Of a DNA stretch of 64,000 bases, positions 52,794 to 62,180 are shown one piece after another. The DNA comes from CAZTPJ01 sp964614515 (GTDB taxonomy: Bacteria; Planctomycetota; Phycisphaerae; Phycisphaerales; UBA1924): the NCBI GenBank assembly GCA_964614515.1, contig CAZTPJ010000009.1, forward strand, positions 1 to 64,000, read 5' to 3'. The notes beneath the pieces are model-generated. The model made no database searches. It saw only the letters and a program-made list of their open reading frames with translations, and was not told the DNA's origin. The position numbers were made by a program, and so were the translations under genes. Every line of letters starts with the position of its first letter. The first letter of the stretch is position 1.

Positions 52794-53717
52794 ATGAAGT
52801 CATCGCTCTTGGCAATCGTCGCCTCTGTCGGCGCTCTCGCATCGGCCGTCAACGCTGACATTCTCGTCTTCTTCGACGAAAATGGCGGTGGCGGAGAACC
52901 ACGCGGCCTCTTCAACCTTGACACCGACACCGGCGTGCGAACGCTCCGCACCACCGTCGGCGGCTCGCAGCGGTTCTTTGGAATGGCCGTCCAACCAGCG
53001 ACCGGACTCGTCTACGCCGTCTCCGTCCCCGGCAATCCAACCGGATTGTGGACCATTGACATCGATACTGGTGCGACGAGCATGGTCGCCTCCATCGGAC
53101 TCGACACCATCGCCGACATCACCTTCGACCCCGCCACCGGCGAGATGTACGGCCAGGAACGCAACGGCACGTATCGCATCTTCAAGATCGATCCCAACAC
53201 AGGCATCGCGACGCTCGTCGGCGAGCCCGGCGCGGAAGCACGCTGCGGCCTAACCTTTGCGCCAAACGGAGACCTGTTCGCCTTCAGCATCGGCGGTGAA
53301 CTCTACAGCATCGACAAGAACACCGGCGCCGCCACGCTCATCGGCGGTCCCACCGGCATCTCCGTCGTCGAAGATGGCACCGTCACCCGCTCGGGCCAAC
53401 TCTACATCACGGCATGGGAAGGCGCCATCTATCGCGTCGATTCGAGCACCGGCTCGCGCGTCCTCATTCACGCCACAGGCATGGGCAGCGGCTGCCTCGC
53501 CATCATCGAAGAGCCTGGCCCCGCGGGTTGCTACGCCGATTGTGACACGCAGACCGGCCCCGGCGTGCTCGACATCTTTGACTTCCTCTGCTTCGGCAAC
53601 CGTTTCAGCGCTGGCGATCCGTATGCCTGCGATTGCGACACTCAGACCGGCGTCGGCGTCTGCGACATCTTCGACTTCCTCTGCTTCGGCAACGCCTTCA
53701 ACGCGGGTTGTCCATAA
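52794..53717 (+). CDS. Secreted beta-propeller-like protein with GC-type dockerin
   Basis: 307 residues from ATG 52794, with GGGAG eight bases upstream. The signal peptide is SSLLAIVASVGALASAVNA. The body has repeats of the type LFNLDTDTGVRTLRTT, LWTIDIDTGATSMVASIG, IFKIDPNTGIATLVGE and LYSIDKNTGAATLIGG, a pattern of quinoprotein/SMP-30-like propellers. The end is the paired module CYADCDTQTGPGVLDIFDFL ... CDIFDFLCFGNAFNAGCP. It is presumably extracellular. A tandem repeat starts at its stop codon. Confidence 0.82.
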   Translation: MKSSLLAIVASVGALASAVNADILVFFDENGGGGEPRGLFNLDTDTGVRTLRTTVGGSQRFFGMAVQPATGLVYAVSVPGNPTGLWTIDIDTGATSMVASIGLDTIADITFDPATGEMYGQERNGTYRIFKIDPNTGIATLVGEPGAEARCGLTFAPNGDLFAFSIGGELYSIDKNTGAATLIGGPTGISVVEDGTVTRSGQLYITAWEGAIYRVDSSTGSRVLIHATGMGSGCLAIIEEPGPAGCYADCDTQTGPGVLDIFDFLCFGNRFSAGDPYACDCDTQTGVGVCDIFDFLCFGNAFNAGCP

Positions 53718-54180
53718 GAAGCCCGCACGTCAGTAAGGGCTTGGCAGCGGGCGAATGCGCATCAGTCCATGTGCCCCGCAGCGTCACCACATACGCCGGC
53801 AGCATCACCAAGTGCGTCGATCGCGACACGGCCAATCGGTTGCACACCGCACGCTCCCACCCGCTGCCAAGCCCTCCCTCACGGTCGGGCTTCTTGAACG
53901 CATAAGAAGCCCGCACGTCAGTAAGGGCTTGGCAGCGGGCAGATGCGCATCAGTCCATGTGTCCCGCAACGTCACCACATACGCCGGCAGCATCACCAAG
54001 TGCGTCGATCGCGACACGGCCAATNNNNNNNNNNNNNNNNNNNNNNNNNNNNNNNNNNNNNNNNNNNNNNNNNNNNNNNNNNNNNNNNNNNNNNNNNNNN
54101 NNNNNNNNNNNNNNNNNNNNNNNNGTTGCACACCGCACGCTCCCACCCGCTGCCAAGCCCTCCCTCACGGTCGGGCTTCC
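53713..54180. repeat. Tandem 188-bp repeat with terminal inverted repeats, interrupted by gap
   Basis: Two near-identical units start at 53713 and 53901. Each has an inverted-repeat-bounded core (first core 53719-53892, 174 bases) whose 33-base ends match as reverse complements at 28 of 33 positions (AAGCCCG ... AGGGCTTGGCAGCGGG). This is MITE- or REP-like. The few differences between copies suggest recent duplication. No gene is seen from 53718 to 54203; frames crossing the N run are artefacts. Confidence 0.85.
54025..54124. other. Assembly gap of 100 N
   Basis: Exactly 100 N inside the second repeat unit. The flanks CAAT and GTTGCAC are only two bases apart in the first unit, so the true gap is probably a whole number of extra units plus about two bases. 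Confidence 0.95.
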
Positions 54181-54203
54181 TATGTGGTTGGCGTGCTGCT
54201 TCT

Positions 54204-55133
54204 TCACCTCACACGCAGCATCCGCACATACGCATCCAGCCGGGCGTCAAACTCCTCCGGCGACAGCGATGCCAGCCGATCAAGTCCGAACGACTCGATC
54301 GTGAAACTCGCCACCACCGTGCCGTGCGCCAACGCTTCGCGAATCGTTTCGAACGTCGTCGGCCCGGCGTGACGGCTGCGCTGACCCTCGAACGCGATGT
54401 GTCCCATCATGCCGCCCGCGAAACTATCCCCCGCGCCCGTCGGGTCCACCACGTTCTCGCTCGGATACGCCGGCAACGCCCCGATCCCATCCGCGTGCGC
54501 CAGAATGCACCCGTGCTCCCCCTTCTTCACCACCACGAACTTCGGCCCAAGTTCAAGGATGTGCCGCGCCGCGGCCACGGTGTTCTTCAATCCCGTGAGC
54601 AGCTCCGCTTCGTCATAGTTGAGCACCAGCCCGTCAATCCGCGTCAGCAGCGACAAGAGCTCTTTGCGGCTCTCGCGAATCCACAAGTCCATCGTGTCCG
54701 CCACCGTCAAGCGTCGCTTCGGCAGTTGATCGAGCATCCCCAGTTGCACGGCCGGGTGCGTATTCGCCAGAAACACATACTGACTGTCGCGAAACGCCTC
54801 CGGAATCTCCGGCGGCTTTTCCGCAAGCACGCCCAGTTCGGTGAACAGCGTGTCGCGTCGATCGACATTGTCGTGATATCGCCCCCCCCAGCGGAATGTA
54901 CGTGATCCCGCGCGAGTCTCAAGCCCCGCCAGGTCCACGTTCGCGAACCCGGAAAGCGTCTCACGATGCTCGCGCGGAAAGTCATCACCGACAGCGCCAA
55001 CCAGCCGCACCGGTCCATAGAACGATGCGGCCGCGGCGAAGTACGTACACGACCCACCCAGCACACCCTCGCGCGATCCGCCCGGGGCATGAACCGTGTC
55101 GATCCCGATCGTTCCAGTCACAATCAGTGGCAT
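54204..55133 (-). CDS. PfkB-family carbohydrate kinase
   Basis: 309 residues from ATG 55133 (GTG 55139 possible). PfkB signatures are present: N-terminal GSREGVLGGSCTYFAAAASF and the C-terminal active-site motif VDPTGAGDSFAGGMMGHIAF, with catalytic Asp in DSF. Substrate specificity cannot be assigned; adenosine-kinase-like or ribokinase-like sugars are both possible. The gene is alone, 39 bases downstream of the histidine kinase gene in the same direction. Confidence 0.88.
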   Translation of the reverse strand: MPLIVTGTIGIDTVHAPGGSREGVLGGSCTYFAAAASFYGPVRLVGAVGDDFPREHRETLSGFANVDLAGLETRAGSRTFRWGGRYHDNVDRRDTLFTELGVLAEKPPEIPEAFRDSQYVFLANTHPAVQLGMLDQLPKRRLTVADTMDLWIRESRKELLSLLTRIDGLVLNYDEAELLTGLKNTVAAARHILELGPKFVVVKKGEHGCILAHADGIGALPAYPSENVVDPTGAGDSFAGGMMGHIAFEGQRSRHAGPTTFETIREALAHGTVVASFTIESFGLDRLASLSPEEFDARLDAYVRMLRVR

Positions 55134-55172
55134 GGGCACAGGGTAGCGCGCTCGCCTCGTCCGCGGCCCGCG

Positions 55173-57395
55173 TTACGCGGCCAGCGCCGCCTGCTCCGCC
55201 TTCATCCACCGCGCGCACAACTCGATCATCGCCCGTTGGTCGATGGGCTTGGACGCATAGTCATCACACCCGGCATCCAGGCACAGCCGACGATCACCCG
55301 ACATCGCGTGCGCCGTCAGCGCGATGATCGGCGTGGCCACCCCTCGCGCTCGCAACGCACGCGTCGCTTCATACCCATCCATCACAGGCATCTGCATGTC
55401 CATCAGTACAAGATCAAACGGTCGCAGCGCAGCCTCCGCCGCGTCGATCATCTCCAGCGCCGCCCGCCCGTTCTCCGCCACAAGAACATCGGCGCCTGCG
55501 CGCCCCAGAATCAACGACAACAGGCGCTGGTTGTCCGGGCCATCCTCGGCCAGCAGGATCCGTCCGCACAGGCGCGGCACCTTTGTGTCTGGCTTCGCCG
55601 CCGCGGGAACCACGGCCTCCGATGCGCCCTCGATCATGCGAACCCCCGTCAGGTTCCCCGTCGCCAGTGTCACGGTGAACGTGCTTCCCAACCCGGGCGA
55701 ACTCATCACGGAAATGTCGCCACCGAGCTGTCGGGCAAGTCGCTGCGAGATCGTCAAGCCAAGCCCAGTCCCCCCATACCGTCGCGTCGTCGATCCATCA
55801 CCCTGCACGAACGGCCGGAACAGCCGCGAGACTTGCTCCTGCGTCATCCCCGGCCCCGCGTCGACGATCTCCACCGCCACCATCGGCATGTCGCCTCGGG
55901 CCTTTTCAGACCGCACGCGCACATGAATGAAGCCCCCATCCGTGAACTTGACCGCGTTGCCCACCAGGTTCATCAGGATCTGCTTTACACGCAGCGCATC
56001 GGACTCGATCTCCTCCGGAACCGGATAGATGTACGTCACTTCCAGCCGCAGTCCACGCTCCGCCGCCCGCACCCGCAGCGCCGCCGCCACCTCCGACACG
56101 ACCTGACACAGCGAGAACGACGCCCGCTCGGTGGTCATGCGTCCGGCCTCGATCTTTGACAGATCCAGGATGTCATTGATGATCTGAAGCAGGTGCTCGC
56201 CGTTGCCGCGGATCACGCGCACCGCATCGCGCCGCTCATCATCGCTCTGGCCACCATGCTGCAACACTTCCGCATAGCCCAGGATCGCCGTCATCGGCGT
56301 GCGAACTTCGTGGCTCAGGTTCGCGAGGAACTCGCTCTTGGCCCGGTTGGCCGCCTCGGCCGCGTCCTTGGCGATCTCAAGCTCCCGACGAGCCTGAGCC
56401 GAACGCGCGAGTGATCGACCCGTCGCCGCGAGGATCAACAGCAGCGCCCCGACGATCCCCACGCTCCCGCCACGCTGCAACTGCGCGAACCGATGCTCGT
56501 GCGCGATCCAACTCTCGGGCGCCATCAGCAGAACGTGAATGCCGCCCCCTTCCAGCGTCTCGAACTCCAACATCGGAAACAGCGCCACATACTTGTCCCG
56601 CCAGTGCGATACGCTCTCGCCCTGCGACCCGCGCTGCACCAGCCCGGCCAGGTCTTCGCTCGGAATCGGCGGCGCTTCCCGCCCGGCGTTGATCGCTTCC
56701 GAGAAGTATCCACCATCATCCGTCACGAACATCGCCGAACCCGACTCGCCCGCGATCCGTCGGCTCGCCACCAGTTCCGTGAGTCGCTCGAATCTCAAGC
56801 GTGCGCTCACCACGCCCAACCTCAGGCCCGTCGTCGGGTCGACCACCGGCGTCGAGTACGCCACCGACAACCCCGTTGAATCAAACAGCGCCGGGGTGAT
56901 ATCGCACGTCGTCTGAAACTCCAGCACCTCCGCCGCCGAGTCGTTGCGGACACAGCGCTGGATCACCTCGCGCTCGTCGAAGTCAATCGTCAGAATCCGC
57001 TCGAGACGATGCTCGCTGATCGGCTCGCCGGACGCATACACCGTGTTGATCGCCGCGATCCGACCGCTCGAATCGAACAACGCCACCGCGTCGATCTCCG
57101 TCGCGCTGGTGATCGCTGTGTTGAGTACGGCCGTCTGCAATGCGCGATCGTCCGATTTCAGCGCCATGCGCACGGCCTCATCCACCGCGAGCCGCTGCGT
57201 TCGCGCCATCGCGGGCGTCACCGCGCGCAGAATGTCCTCACGCAGCGCATGTCCGCTGTCCAACAGCGTCGTCATCGAGCGCGATTCCAACGGCCCCCCA
57301 TGCTCGGGCGGGCGGGCAGCCAGCCACGCCCCGGCCGTGACCCCCGCCGCCCCCATCACACACGTCGCCCGAATGACCCACTTCGCCACAGCCAT
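55173..57395 (-). CDS. Hybrid sensor histidine kinase / response regulator
   Basis: 740 residues from ATG 57395, with GGAGG five bases upstream. Two membrane helices (about 6-26 and 308-326) enclose a periplasmic sensor region of Cache type (DAVALFDSSGRIAAINTVYA). Then come HisKA with SHEVRTPM (His near 360), HATPase_c boxes NLVGNAVKFTDGG, DAGPGM and GGTGLGLTISQRL, and a C-terminal receiver with LLAEDGPDNQRLL, phospho-acceptor Asp in LVLMDMQMPVMDG near 665 and conserved Lys in YASKPI. No separate output regulator is adjacent, so the partner is unknown. Confidence 0.93.
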   Translation of the reverse strand: MAVAKWVIRATCVMGAAGVTAGAWLAARPPEHGGPLESRSMTTLLDSGHALREDILRAVTPAMARTQRLAVDEAVRMALKSDDRALQTAVLNTAITSATEIDAVALFDSSGRIAAINTVYASGEPISEHRLERILTIDFDEREVIQRCVRNDSAAEVLEFQTTCDITPALFDSTGLSVAYSTPVVDPTTGLRLGVVSARLRFERLTELVASRRIAGESGSAMFVTDDGGYFSEAINAGREAPPIPSEDLAGLVQRGSQGESVSHWRDKYVALFPMLEFETLEGGGIHVLLMAPESWIAHEHRFAQLQRGGSVGIVGALLLILAATGRSLARSAQARRELEIAKDAAEAANRAKSEFLANLSHEVRTPMTAILGYAEVLQHGGQSDDERRDAVRVIRGNGEHLLQIINDILDLSKIEAGRMTTERASFSLCQVVSEVAAALRVRAAERGLRLEVTYIYPVPEEIESDALRVKQILMNLVGNAVKFTDGGFIHVRVRSEKARGDMPMVAVEIVDAGPGMTQEQVSRLFRPFVQGDGSTTRRYGGTGLGLTISQRLARQLGGDISVMSSPGLGSTFTVTLATGNLTGVRMIEGASEAVVPAAAKPDTKVPRLCGRILLAEDGPDNQRLLSLILGRAGADVLVAENGRAALEMIDAAEAALRPFDLVLMDMQMPVMDGYEATRALRARGVATPIIALTAHAMSGDRRLCLDAGCDDYASKPIDQRAMIELCARWMKAEQAALAA

Positions 57396-57590
57396 TGTGA
57401 CCTCCCTCGTGACATGCACGTCCGACTGATCCCGCGGGGTTCCTTGACTACTCGCATCGACCGCCCGAACCCCGACCTGTACAGCGAACACGCCAATAAC
57501 GCCGGGTTGAATACCCTACTTGCCGACGCCCCCCCAGCGCAGGGGGCAAGCCGTGGCGATCATGACGACTCGCAACCACGTAACGATCAC

Positions 57591-58040
57591 ATGCGATACC
57601 TCGGCCTCGATCTTGGCGACCGACGAACAGGCGTCGCACTCGGCGACTCCCAGACCGGAATCGCCACGCCCGTGGAACAGATCGAAGTGGCCATCGACGC
57701 CGACCACGGCCGTGCCCTGCTCGACGAGATCGTCCGCGCGGCGCGGGAGCACCTCGGCGCAGGACATGGCGAGATCGTCATCGGACTTCCGCTGAACATG
57801 GACGGGAGCGAAGGCCCCCGCGCCCGCGCCGCCCGCGCCGCCGCCGAACGCATCGCCGAACGCACCGCTCGACGCGTACACCTCTTCGATGAACGCCTCA
57901 CGTCCGCCGAAGCCGACTGGACCCTCGCCCAGTCCGGCTACACACGCGCCCAGAAAAAACAACGCCGCGACGCCCTCGCCGCCGCCGCCATCCTCCGGGG
58001 GTTCCTCAGCCAACAATCACCACAGGAACACGACGCATGA
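57591..58040 (+). CDS. ruvX: Putative pre-16S rRNA nuclease RuvX/YqgF
   Basis: 149 residues from ATG 57591. The RNase H-like fold has RYLGLDLGDRRTGVALGDSQ at the N-terminus, VIGLPLNMDGSEGP in the middle and the LFDERLTSAEADWTL motif with catalytic Glu/Asp. The C-terminal region includes KKQRRDALAAAAILRGFL with the final Asp. It processes the 5' end of 16S rRNA precursor in bacteria. The frame is open upstream to 57009, antisense to the histidine kinase, which is not coding here. Confidence 0.93.
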   Translation: MRYLGLDLGDRRTGVALGDSQTGIATPVEQIEVAIDADHGRALLDEIVRAAREHLGAGHGEIVIGLPLNMDGSEGPRARAARAAAERIAERTARRVHLFDERLTSAEADWTLAQSGYTRAQKKQRRDALAAAAILRGFLSQQSPQEHDA

Positions 58041-58126
58041 CGCGCTGAACCTGCGGCCATCACGCCCCTCGGCCGGTATCACCTGAGGCACACGCCCTTT
58101 CACCTGCCGTTCCACGAGACTCGCCG

Positions 58127-59116
58127 ATGAACACCGTCAACATGAAACTCACAACGACGAACGTGCTTAAGGCCGTCATCATCGTTCTGATCTCCACGGC
58201 CGGCGGTGCTGGCGCGAACGTAACGCACGGCGCCTTCATTGCACACGTCTCCAACACACAACCGGACGCTGACTTCGCCGACGCCGATGCCCTGCTCACG
58301 GCCCTCGAAACGGCCGACCGCGACATCCAGCGCCTGGCCGCGAGCGTGCGATATGTCCGAACGTTCGACCTCGCCGGCGATCGACAGATCCGCGATGGAT
58401 TCCTCTACTTCATCGCCGATCCCCCCCCCGAGCCGACGGTCTTCCCGATTCCGAATCCGGCCGGTACGCATCGCCAGCGAAAGTTCGTCATCGATTTCAC
58501 GCGCCTCACCGTCGGGCGACGCCAGGAAGACTCGCGCCAGACGTTCATCTTCGACGGGCAGTGGCTCATCGAAAAGCAGTACGAGGCAAAGCACGCCATT
58601 AAGCGCCAGGTCGCCCCCCCCGACGCCGCGTTTGATCCCCTGCGCATCGGTGAGGGGCCGATGCCCATTCCCATCGGCCAGCCCAAGAGCGAAATCCTCG
58701 CGCGGTACGAAGCACGACTCGTCCCCGCCGATGATGGCCTGCACCTTGATCCCACCGAGTCGTGGACCAGGGCGGAACAGGATGAGGCCAAGGCGCTGCG
58801 AGATTTCGCCGCGAAGTCCTGGCAACTCTTCCTCACGCCGCGTCCCGATCGCGCGGATGAGGATGACTTCACGCAGATCCGACTGTGGTATCAGCGCGAT
58901 GCGCAGGGCCGGCTGCTCCCGCGCATGGTCCGCACGATCAACCGCGCGGGCGATGTGGCCGTCGTCCAACTGCGCAACCCAAAGATCAACGACGCCGCGA
59001 GAATCCCCGCCGAGGCCCTCTCGACCGAACTTCCCGCGGGATGGACGGGCGACGTGATTCACTGGCGAGGCGACGAGATCAAGGAACCCGATGGTGAGAC
59101 AGATCGTCAGCGATAA
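58127..59116 (+). CDS. Exported LolA-like protein of unknown role
   Basis: 329 residues. The signal peptide is LKAVIIVLISTAGGAGANVT, from ATG 58127 or 58142. The mature protein has the layout of LolA/LolB-fold proteins: VRYVRTFDLAGDRQIRDGFL, FVIDFTRLTVGRRQED, TFIFDGQWLIEKQYEAKHAI and IRLWYQRDAQGRLLPRMVRT, with alternating strands and short charged turns. In planctomycetes such proteins are annotated as outer-membrane lipoprotein-sorting-like. Role inferred only. Its last 26 bases overlap the next gene, suggesting an operon. Confidence 0.65.
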   Translation: MNTVNMKLTTTNVLKAVIIVLISTAGGAGANVTHGAFIAHVSNTQPDADFADADALLTALETADRDIQRLAASVRYVRTFDLAGDRQIRDGFLYFIADPPPEPTVFPIPNPAGTHRQRKFVIDFTRLTVGRRQEDSRQTFIFDGQWLIEKQYEAKHAIKRQVAPPDAAFDPLRIGEGPMPIPIGQPKSEILARYEARLVPADDGLHLDPTESWTRAEQDEAKALRDFAAKSWQLFLTPRPDRADEDDFTQIRLWYQRDAQGRLLPRMVRTINRAGDVAVVQLRNPKINDAARIPAEALSTELPAGWTGDVIHWRGDEIKEPDGETDRQR

Positions 59117-61868
59117 GTTGATTCGCGCATCGCGCTGCGCAGCGTGGACGGCCATGCGCCACATGGCCATCGCCGCCGCGCTCCTTGTGCTCTGCGCGGC
59201 ACCCGCCCTCGCGCAGGATGATCCCCCCCCCTCGGTCGATCCCATGGCCCCGCCGGACATGGCCGAGTCCGTCCTGCGCATCCTCGAAGCCGACTACCTC
59301 ACCGATGATGAACGCAAGGATCTTCGCATCTTCCACGGCGTCTGGCGACAAAGTGACCTCGACACGCCCGCGCGCCGCGCCCGCGCCGCCCTCATCCAGG
59401 GCGCCATCGACGATCGCTCACTCTTCGATCCCCTCACGCCCCCCGAAGACCGTGCTGAGGGCATGCTCCTGCGCGGCGAACTCGCCGAAGCCCTCTCAAC
59501 CCTCGAAGCCATCACCACGCCCCGCGCCATCCGCATCCGCGCTGAAGCCCTCGAAGCCCTCGGACGTTTCGATGAAGCCGCCGCCGCCATCGAACCCCTC
59601 GCCACGCGCCTTCGCACCGAGCGATTCACCTCCGCCGCGGACCTCGTCGAAGGCGCTCGCACGCTCATCATCCGCGCCCGCATCCTCGGCCCGGAACAGG
59701 CCGCGGGACAGGACTATCACGTCATCATGGGCCTGCTCGCCCGCGCACGCGATGAACTCGACCGACTTCACTGGCCCGCCCACATCGCCGAGGCCGAACT
59801 CCTCTATGAAAAGGACAACCCAGGGCAGGCGCAAGAGGCCATCGTCGAAGCCCTGCGCCTGAATCCGCGCACGGCCGCCGCGTGGCGACTCTTTGGTGAC
59901 ATGACCGTCGGCGCATTCGACTTTCAGCGAGCCGAGGCCATCGCCGCGCGTCTCGACATCACGGCCGCGATCGACACCGAATCCAACGAAGGCTCATCCT
60001 TTGGCCGTATCATCCTCGCCAAAGCCCGCCTGCGCCAGCGCGATCCCGAGGGCGCGGCAGACTTCATCGCCGACGTGCTGACCCGCTTCCCGCTCATGCG
60101 CCCCGCGCGAGCCCTCGAACCGGCCATCGCCGCCGCAACGTTCGACTTCGAGCGTGCCGAATCAATCCTTACCGATTACGACGCGATCTCTCCCGGCTCG
60201 CCCATCGCCCTGCTCGAAACCGGCCGTGCCATGTCCGAAGCGCGCCAGTATGAACAGGCCGCCGATTTCCTGCGCCGTGCGGCCGTGCGACAGCCGAATC
60301 TCGCCGCGCCTGTCATCGAACTGGGCCTCGTGCAGTTGCAGTCCGGACACGATGCCGGCGCGCTCGAAGCCCTCGAAAAGGCCTTCACGCTCGATCCGTT
60401 CAACGTCCGTGCCGACAACAGCCTCAGGCTCATCCGCGAACTCATCACCTGGTCGCGCCTCGAGTCCGAACACTTTGCCGTGCGATACAAGCCCGGCATT
60501 GATGAACTCCTCGCGCGTGAGATGCTGCCGATCCTCGAACGCATCCACGCCCGTGTCGCCGGAAGCGATCCCGGCGGCATCGACCACACGCCCGCCCAGC
60601 CCACGCTCATCGAACTCATGCCCGACCACCGCTGGTTCGCCGTGCGAATCGCCGGCATCTCACAAATCCACACCATCGCCGCCGCAACAGGACCGATCAT
60701 CGCGATGGAATCCCCGCAGGAGGGCCCCGGCCACAGCGTTGGCGTCTATGACTGGCCACGCGTCATTCAGCATGAATACACGCACACCGTCACGCTCTCG
60801 CGAACCAACAACCGCATCCCGCACTGGTTCACCGAAGCCGCGGCCGTGTATCTCGAAGACGCCCCGTGGGATTACGCGCGATGTCGTCTGCTGCACGAGG
60901 CCTATGCGGCCGGGGCGCTCTTTGATATGGATGAGGTCAGCCTTCGCTTTGTTCGCCCCATCCGACAGACCGACCGCGCACAGGCCTACGCCCAGTCCGC
61001 GTGGATGTATCAGTTCATCGTCGAGCGCCACGGCCACCGCGCCCCGCTCGACCTCATGGACCTCTACGCGCAAGGCGTGCAACAGGATGAAGCGCTGCGC
61101 CGCACGCTCGGCGTCGGACAGGCCGCGTTCTTTGAGAGTTTCAAGCCCTGGGCGAAACAGAAACTCCTCGAATGGGGCATGGAACCACCTGAAGGCACGC
61201 CGTCGCTGCGCCAACTGATCCTGCGCCATGCGGCCGCCACGAACGCCGAAACGCTCCAGGCCGCGCTCGATCGTCACGTCGCCTCGATCGCACAGCGCAC
61301 GGCCGTCAGTTCGCGTCCCGTTCCCTTCGCGCCTTCGTTGCCGCAGCCCAGCGATGCGCACATCGAAGCCTGGCTCACCGAGCATCCCGCGCATCCTGAA
61401 CTGCTCGAACTGGCCGTGCAGAGCGCCCTCAGACGCGCCGGCGACCAGCCCACGCCAGAGATGATCCCGCTGCTCGAGCGCTACGCGGCCGCACGATCAG
61501 TTGACCCCATGCCGCATCGTCACCTCGCACGGCTGTATCTGGGCGGCGCTGGGGATGGCCCGGCCGCGGCGATCCCACACCTTGAATATCTCGACGCGCG
61601 CGAGCAGCACTCAGGCGCCTACGCCATCGAACTCGCCCGTCGCCACGCCGCGCTCGAACAGTGGGAAAGCGCCAGCGCCCGCGCGGAACGCGCCACGCAG
61701 ATCGCCCCATTCAGCGCCCCATACCGCGAGTTCGCCGCCACCATCGCCCTCAAACGCGCCGACCGCGACACCGCCCTCCGACACATCGAGGCCCTGATCC
61801 TCATCGAACCCCACCGCGACCTCCACCAGCGCCGACTCGAAGCGCTCAAGGCGCAGATGGGCGGGTGA
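59091..61868 (+). CDS. Exported TPR protein with gluzincin peptidase domain
   Basis: 925 residues. ATG 59091 has AGGA five bases upstream and overlaps the previous gene; ATG 59154 is an alternative giving a shorter signal peptide (HMAIAAALLVLCAAPALAQ). About ten TPR-like repeats precede a zinc-peptidase domain with VIQHEYTHTVTLSRTNNRIP and downstream HWFTEAAAVYLE, the HExxH-like HEYTH plus Glu pattern of peptidase MA-like (gluzincin) families. More TPR repeats follow. It is presumably periplasmic or outer-membrane associated and may degrade or chaperone envelope proteins. Substrate unknown. Confidence 0.85.
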   Translation: MVRQIVSDKLIRASRCAAWTAMRHMAIAAALLVLCAAPALAQDDPPPSVDPMAPPDMAESVLRILEADYLTDDERKDLRIFHGVWRQSDLDTPARRARAALIQGAIDDRSLFDPLTPPEDRAEGMLLRGELAEALSTLEAITTPRAIRIRAEALEALGRFDEAAAAIEPLATRLRTERFTSAADLVEGARTLIIRARILGPEQAAGQDYHVIMGLLARARDELDRLHWPAHIAEAELLYEKDNPGQAQEAIVEALRLNPRTAAAWRLFGDMTVGAFDFQRAEAIAARLDITAAIDTESNEGSSFGRIILAKARLRQRDPEGAADFIADVLTRFPLMRPARALEPAIAAATFDFERAESILTDYDAISPGSPIALLETGRAMSEARQYEQAADFLRRAAVRQPNLAAPVIELGLVQLQSGHDAGALEALEKAFTLDPFNVRADNSLRLIRELITWSRLESEHFAVRYKPGIDELLAREMLPILERIHARVAGSDPGGIDHTPAQPTLIELMPDHRWFAVRIAGISQIHTIAAATGPIIAMESPQEGPGHSVGVYDWPRVIQHEYTHTVTLSRTNNRIPHWFTEAAAVYLEDAPWDYARCRLLHEAYAAGALFDMDEVSLRFVRPIRQTDRAQAYAQSAWMYQFIVERHGHRAPLDLMDLYAQGVQQDEALRRTLGVGQAAFFESFKPWAKQKLLEWGMEPPEGTPSLRQLILRHAAATNAETLQAALDRHVASIAQRTAVSSRPVPFAPSLPQPSDAHIEAWLTEHPAHPELLELAVQSALRRAGDQPTPEMIPLLERYAAARSVDPMPHRHLARLYLGGAGDGPAAAIPHLEYLDAREQHSGAYAIELARRHAALEQWESASARAERATQIAPFSAPYREFAATIALKRADRDTALRHIEALILIEPHRDLHQRRLEALKAQMGG

Positions 61869-61890
61869 AGAACTCCCCCAATTCGCCAAA

Positions 61891-61964
61891 CACCCCCGGG
61901 AGGACTCGAACCTCCGACCGACGGATTAGAAATCCGTTGCTCTGTCCAGCTGAGCTACGGGGGC
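61891..61964 (-). tRNA. tRNA-Arg (anticodon UCU)
   Basis: 74 bases forming a full cloverleaf: acceptor GCCCCCG/CGGGGGT (first pair G-U), D arm GCTCAGCTGGACAGAGC, anticodon stem ACGGA/TCCGT with loop TTTCTAA (anticodon TCT), and T arm GGAGGTTCGAGTCCTCC. CCA is not encoded. It reads AGA codons. Confidence 0.95.
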
Positions 61965-62085
61965 CAATCACCCAAGTCTATGTGGAAATCCTGGTCCGCG
62001 TGGATCGCGCGTCGGTTCCGCCGCGTCCGCCAAGCCTCTCCGCGCCCTTCCGCGAACTCCGCGGTGAATCGGAGGAGGAGCTTGT

Positions 62086-62156
62086 TGGGTGCTGAGGGCT
62101 GGGTGCTGGGTGCTGAGGGCTGAGGGCTGAGTGCTGGGTGCTGAGATCTGAGATCT
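62086..62156. repeat. Degenerate GCTGGGT/GCTGAGG microsatellite
   Basis: About 70 bases built of 7-8 base units (GCTGAGGGCTGGGTGCTGGG and so on), ending in two ATCTGAG units. It lies just downstream of the epimerase stop and before the tRNA gene on the same strand. Confidence 0.8.
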
Positions 62157-62180
62157 GCGCTTCGACCTCTCAACTCTCTC

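Noticed and set aside
53755..54905. Open frames crossing the N gap
   Set aside because: They translate N as unknown residues through repeats and antisense of the PfkB gene; artefacts.
54966..56159. 397-codon plus-strand frame
   Set aside because: Antisense to the PfkB and histidine kinase genes; composition unlike a protein.
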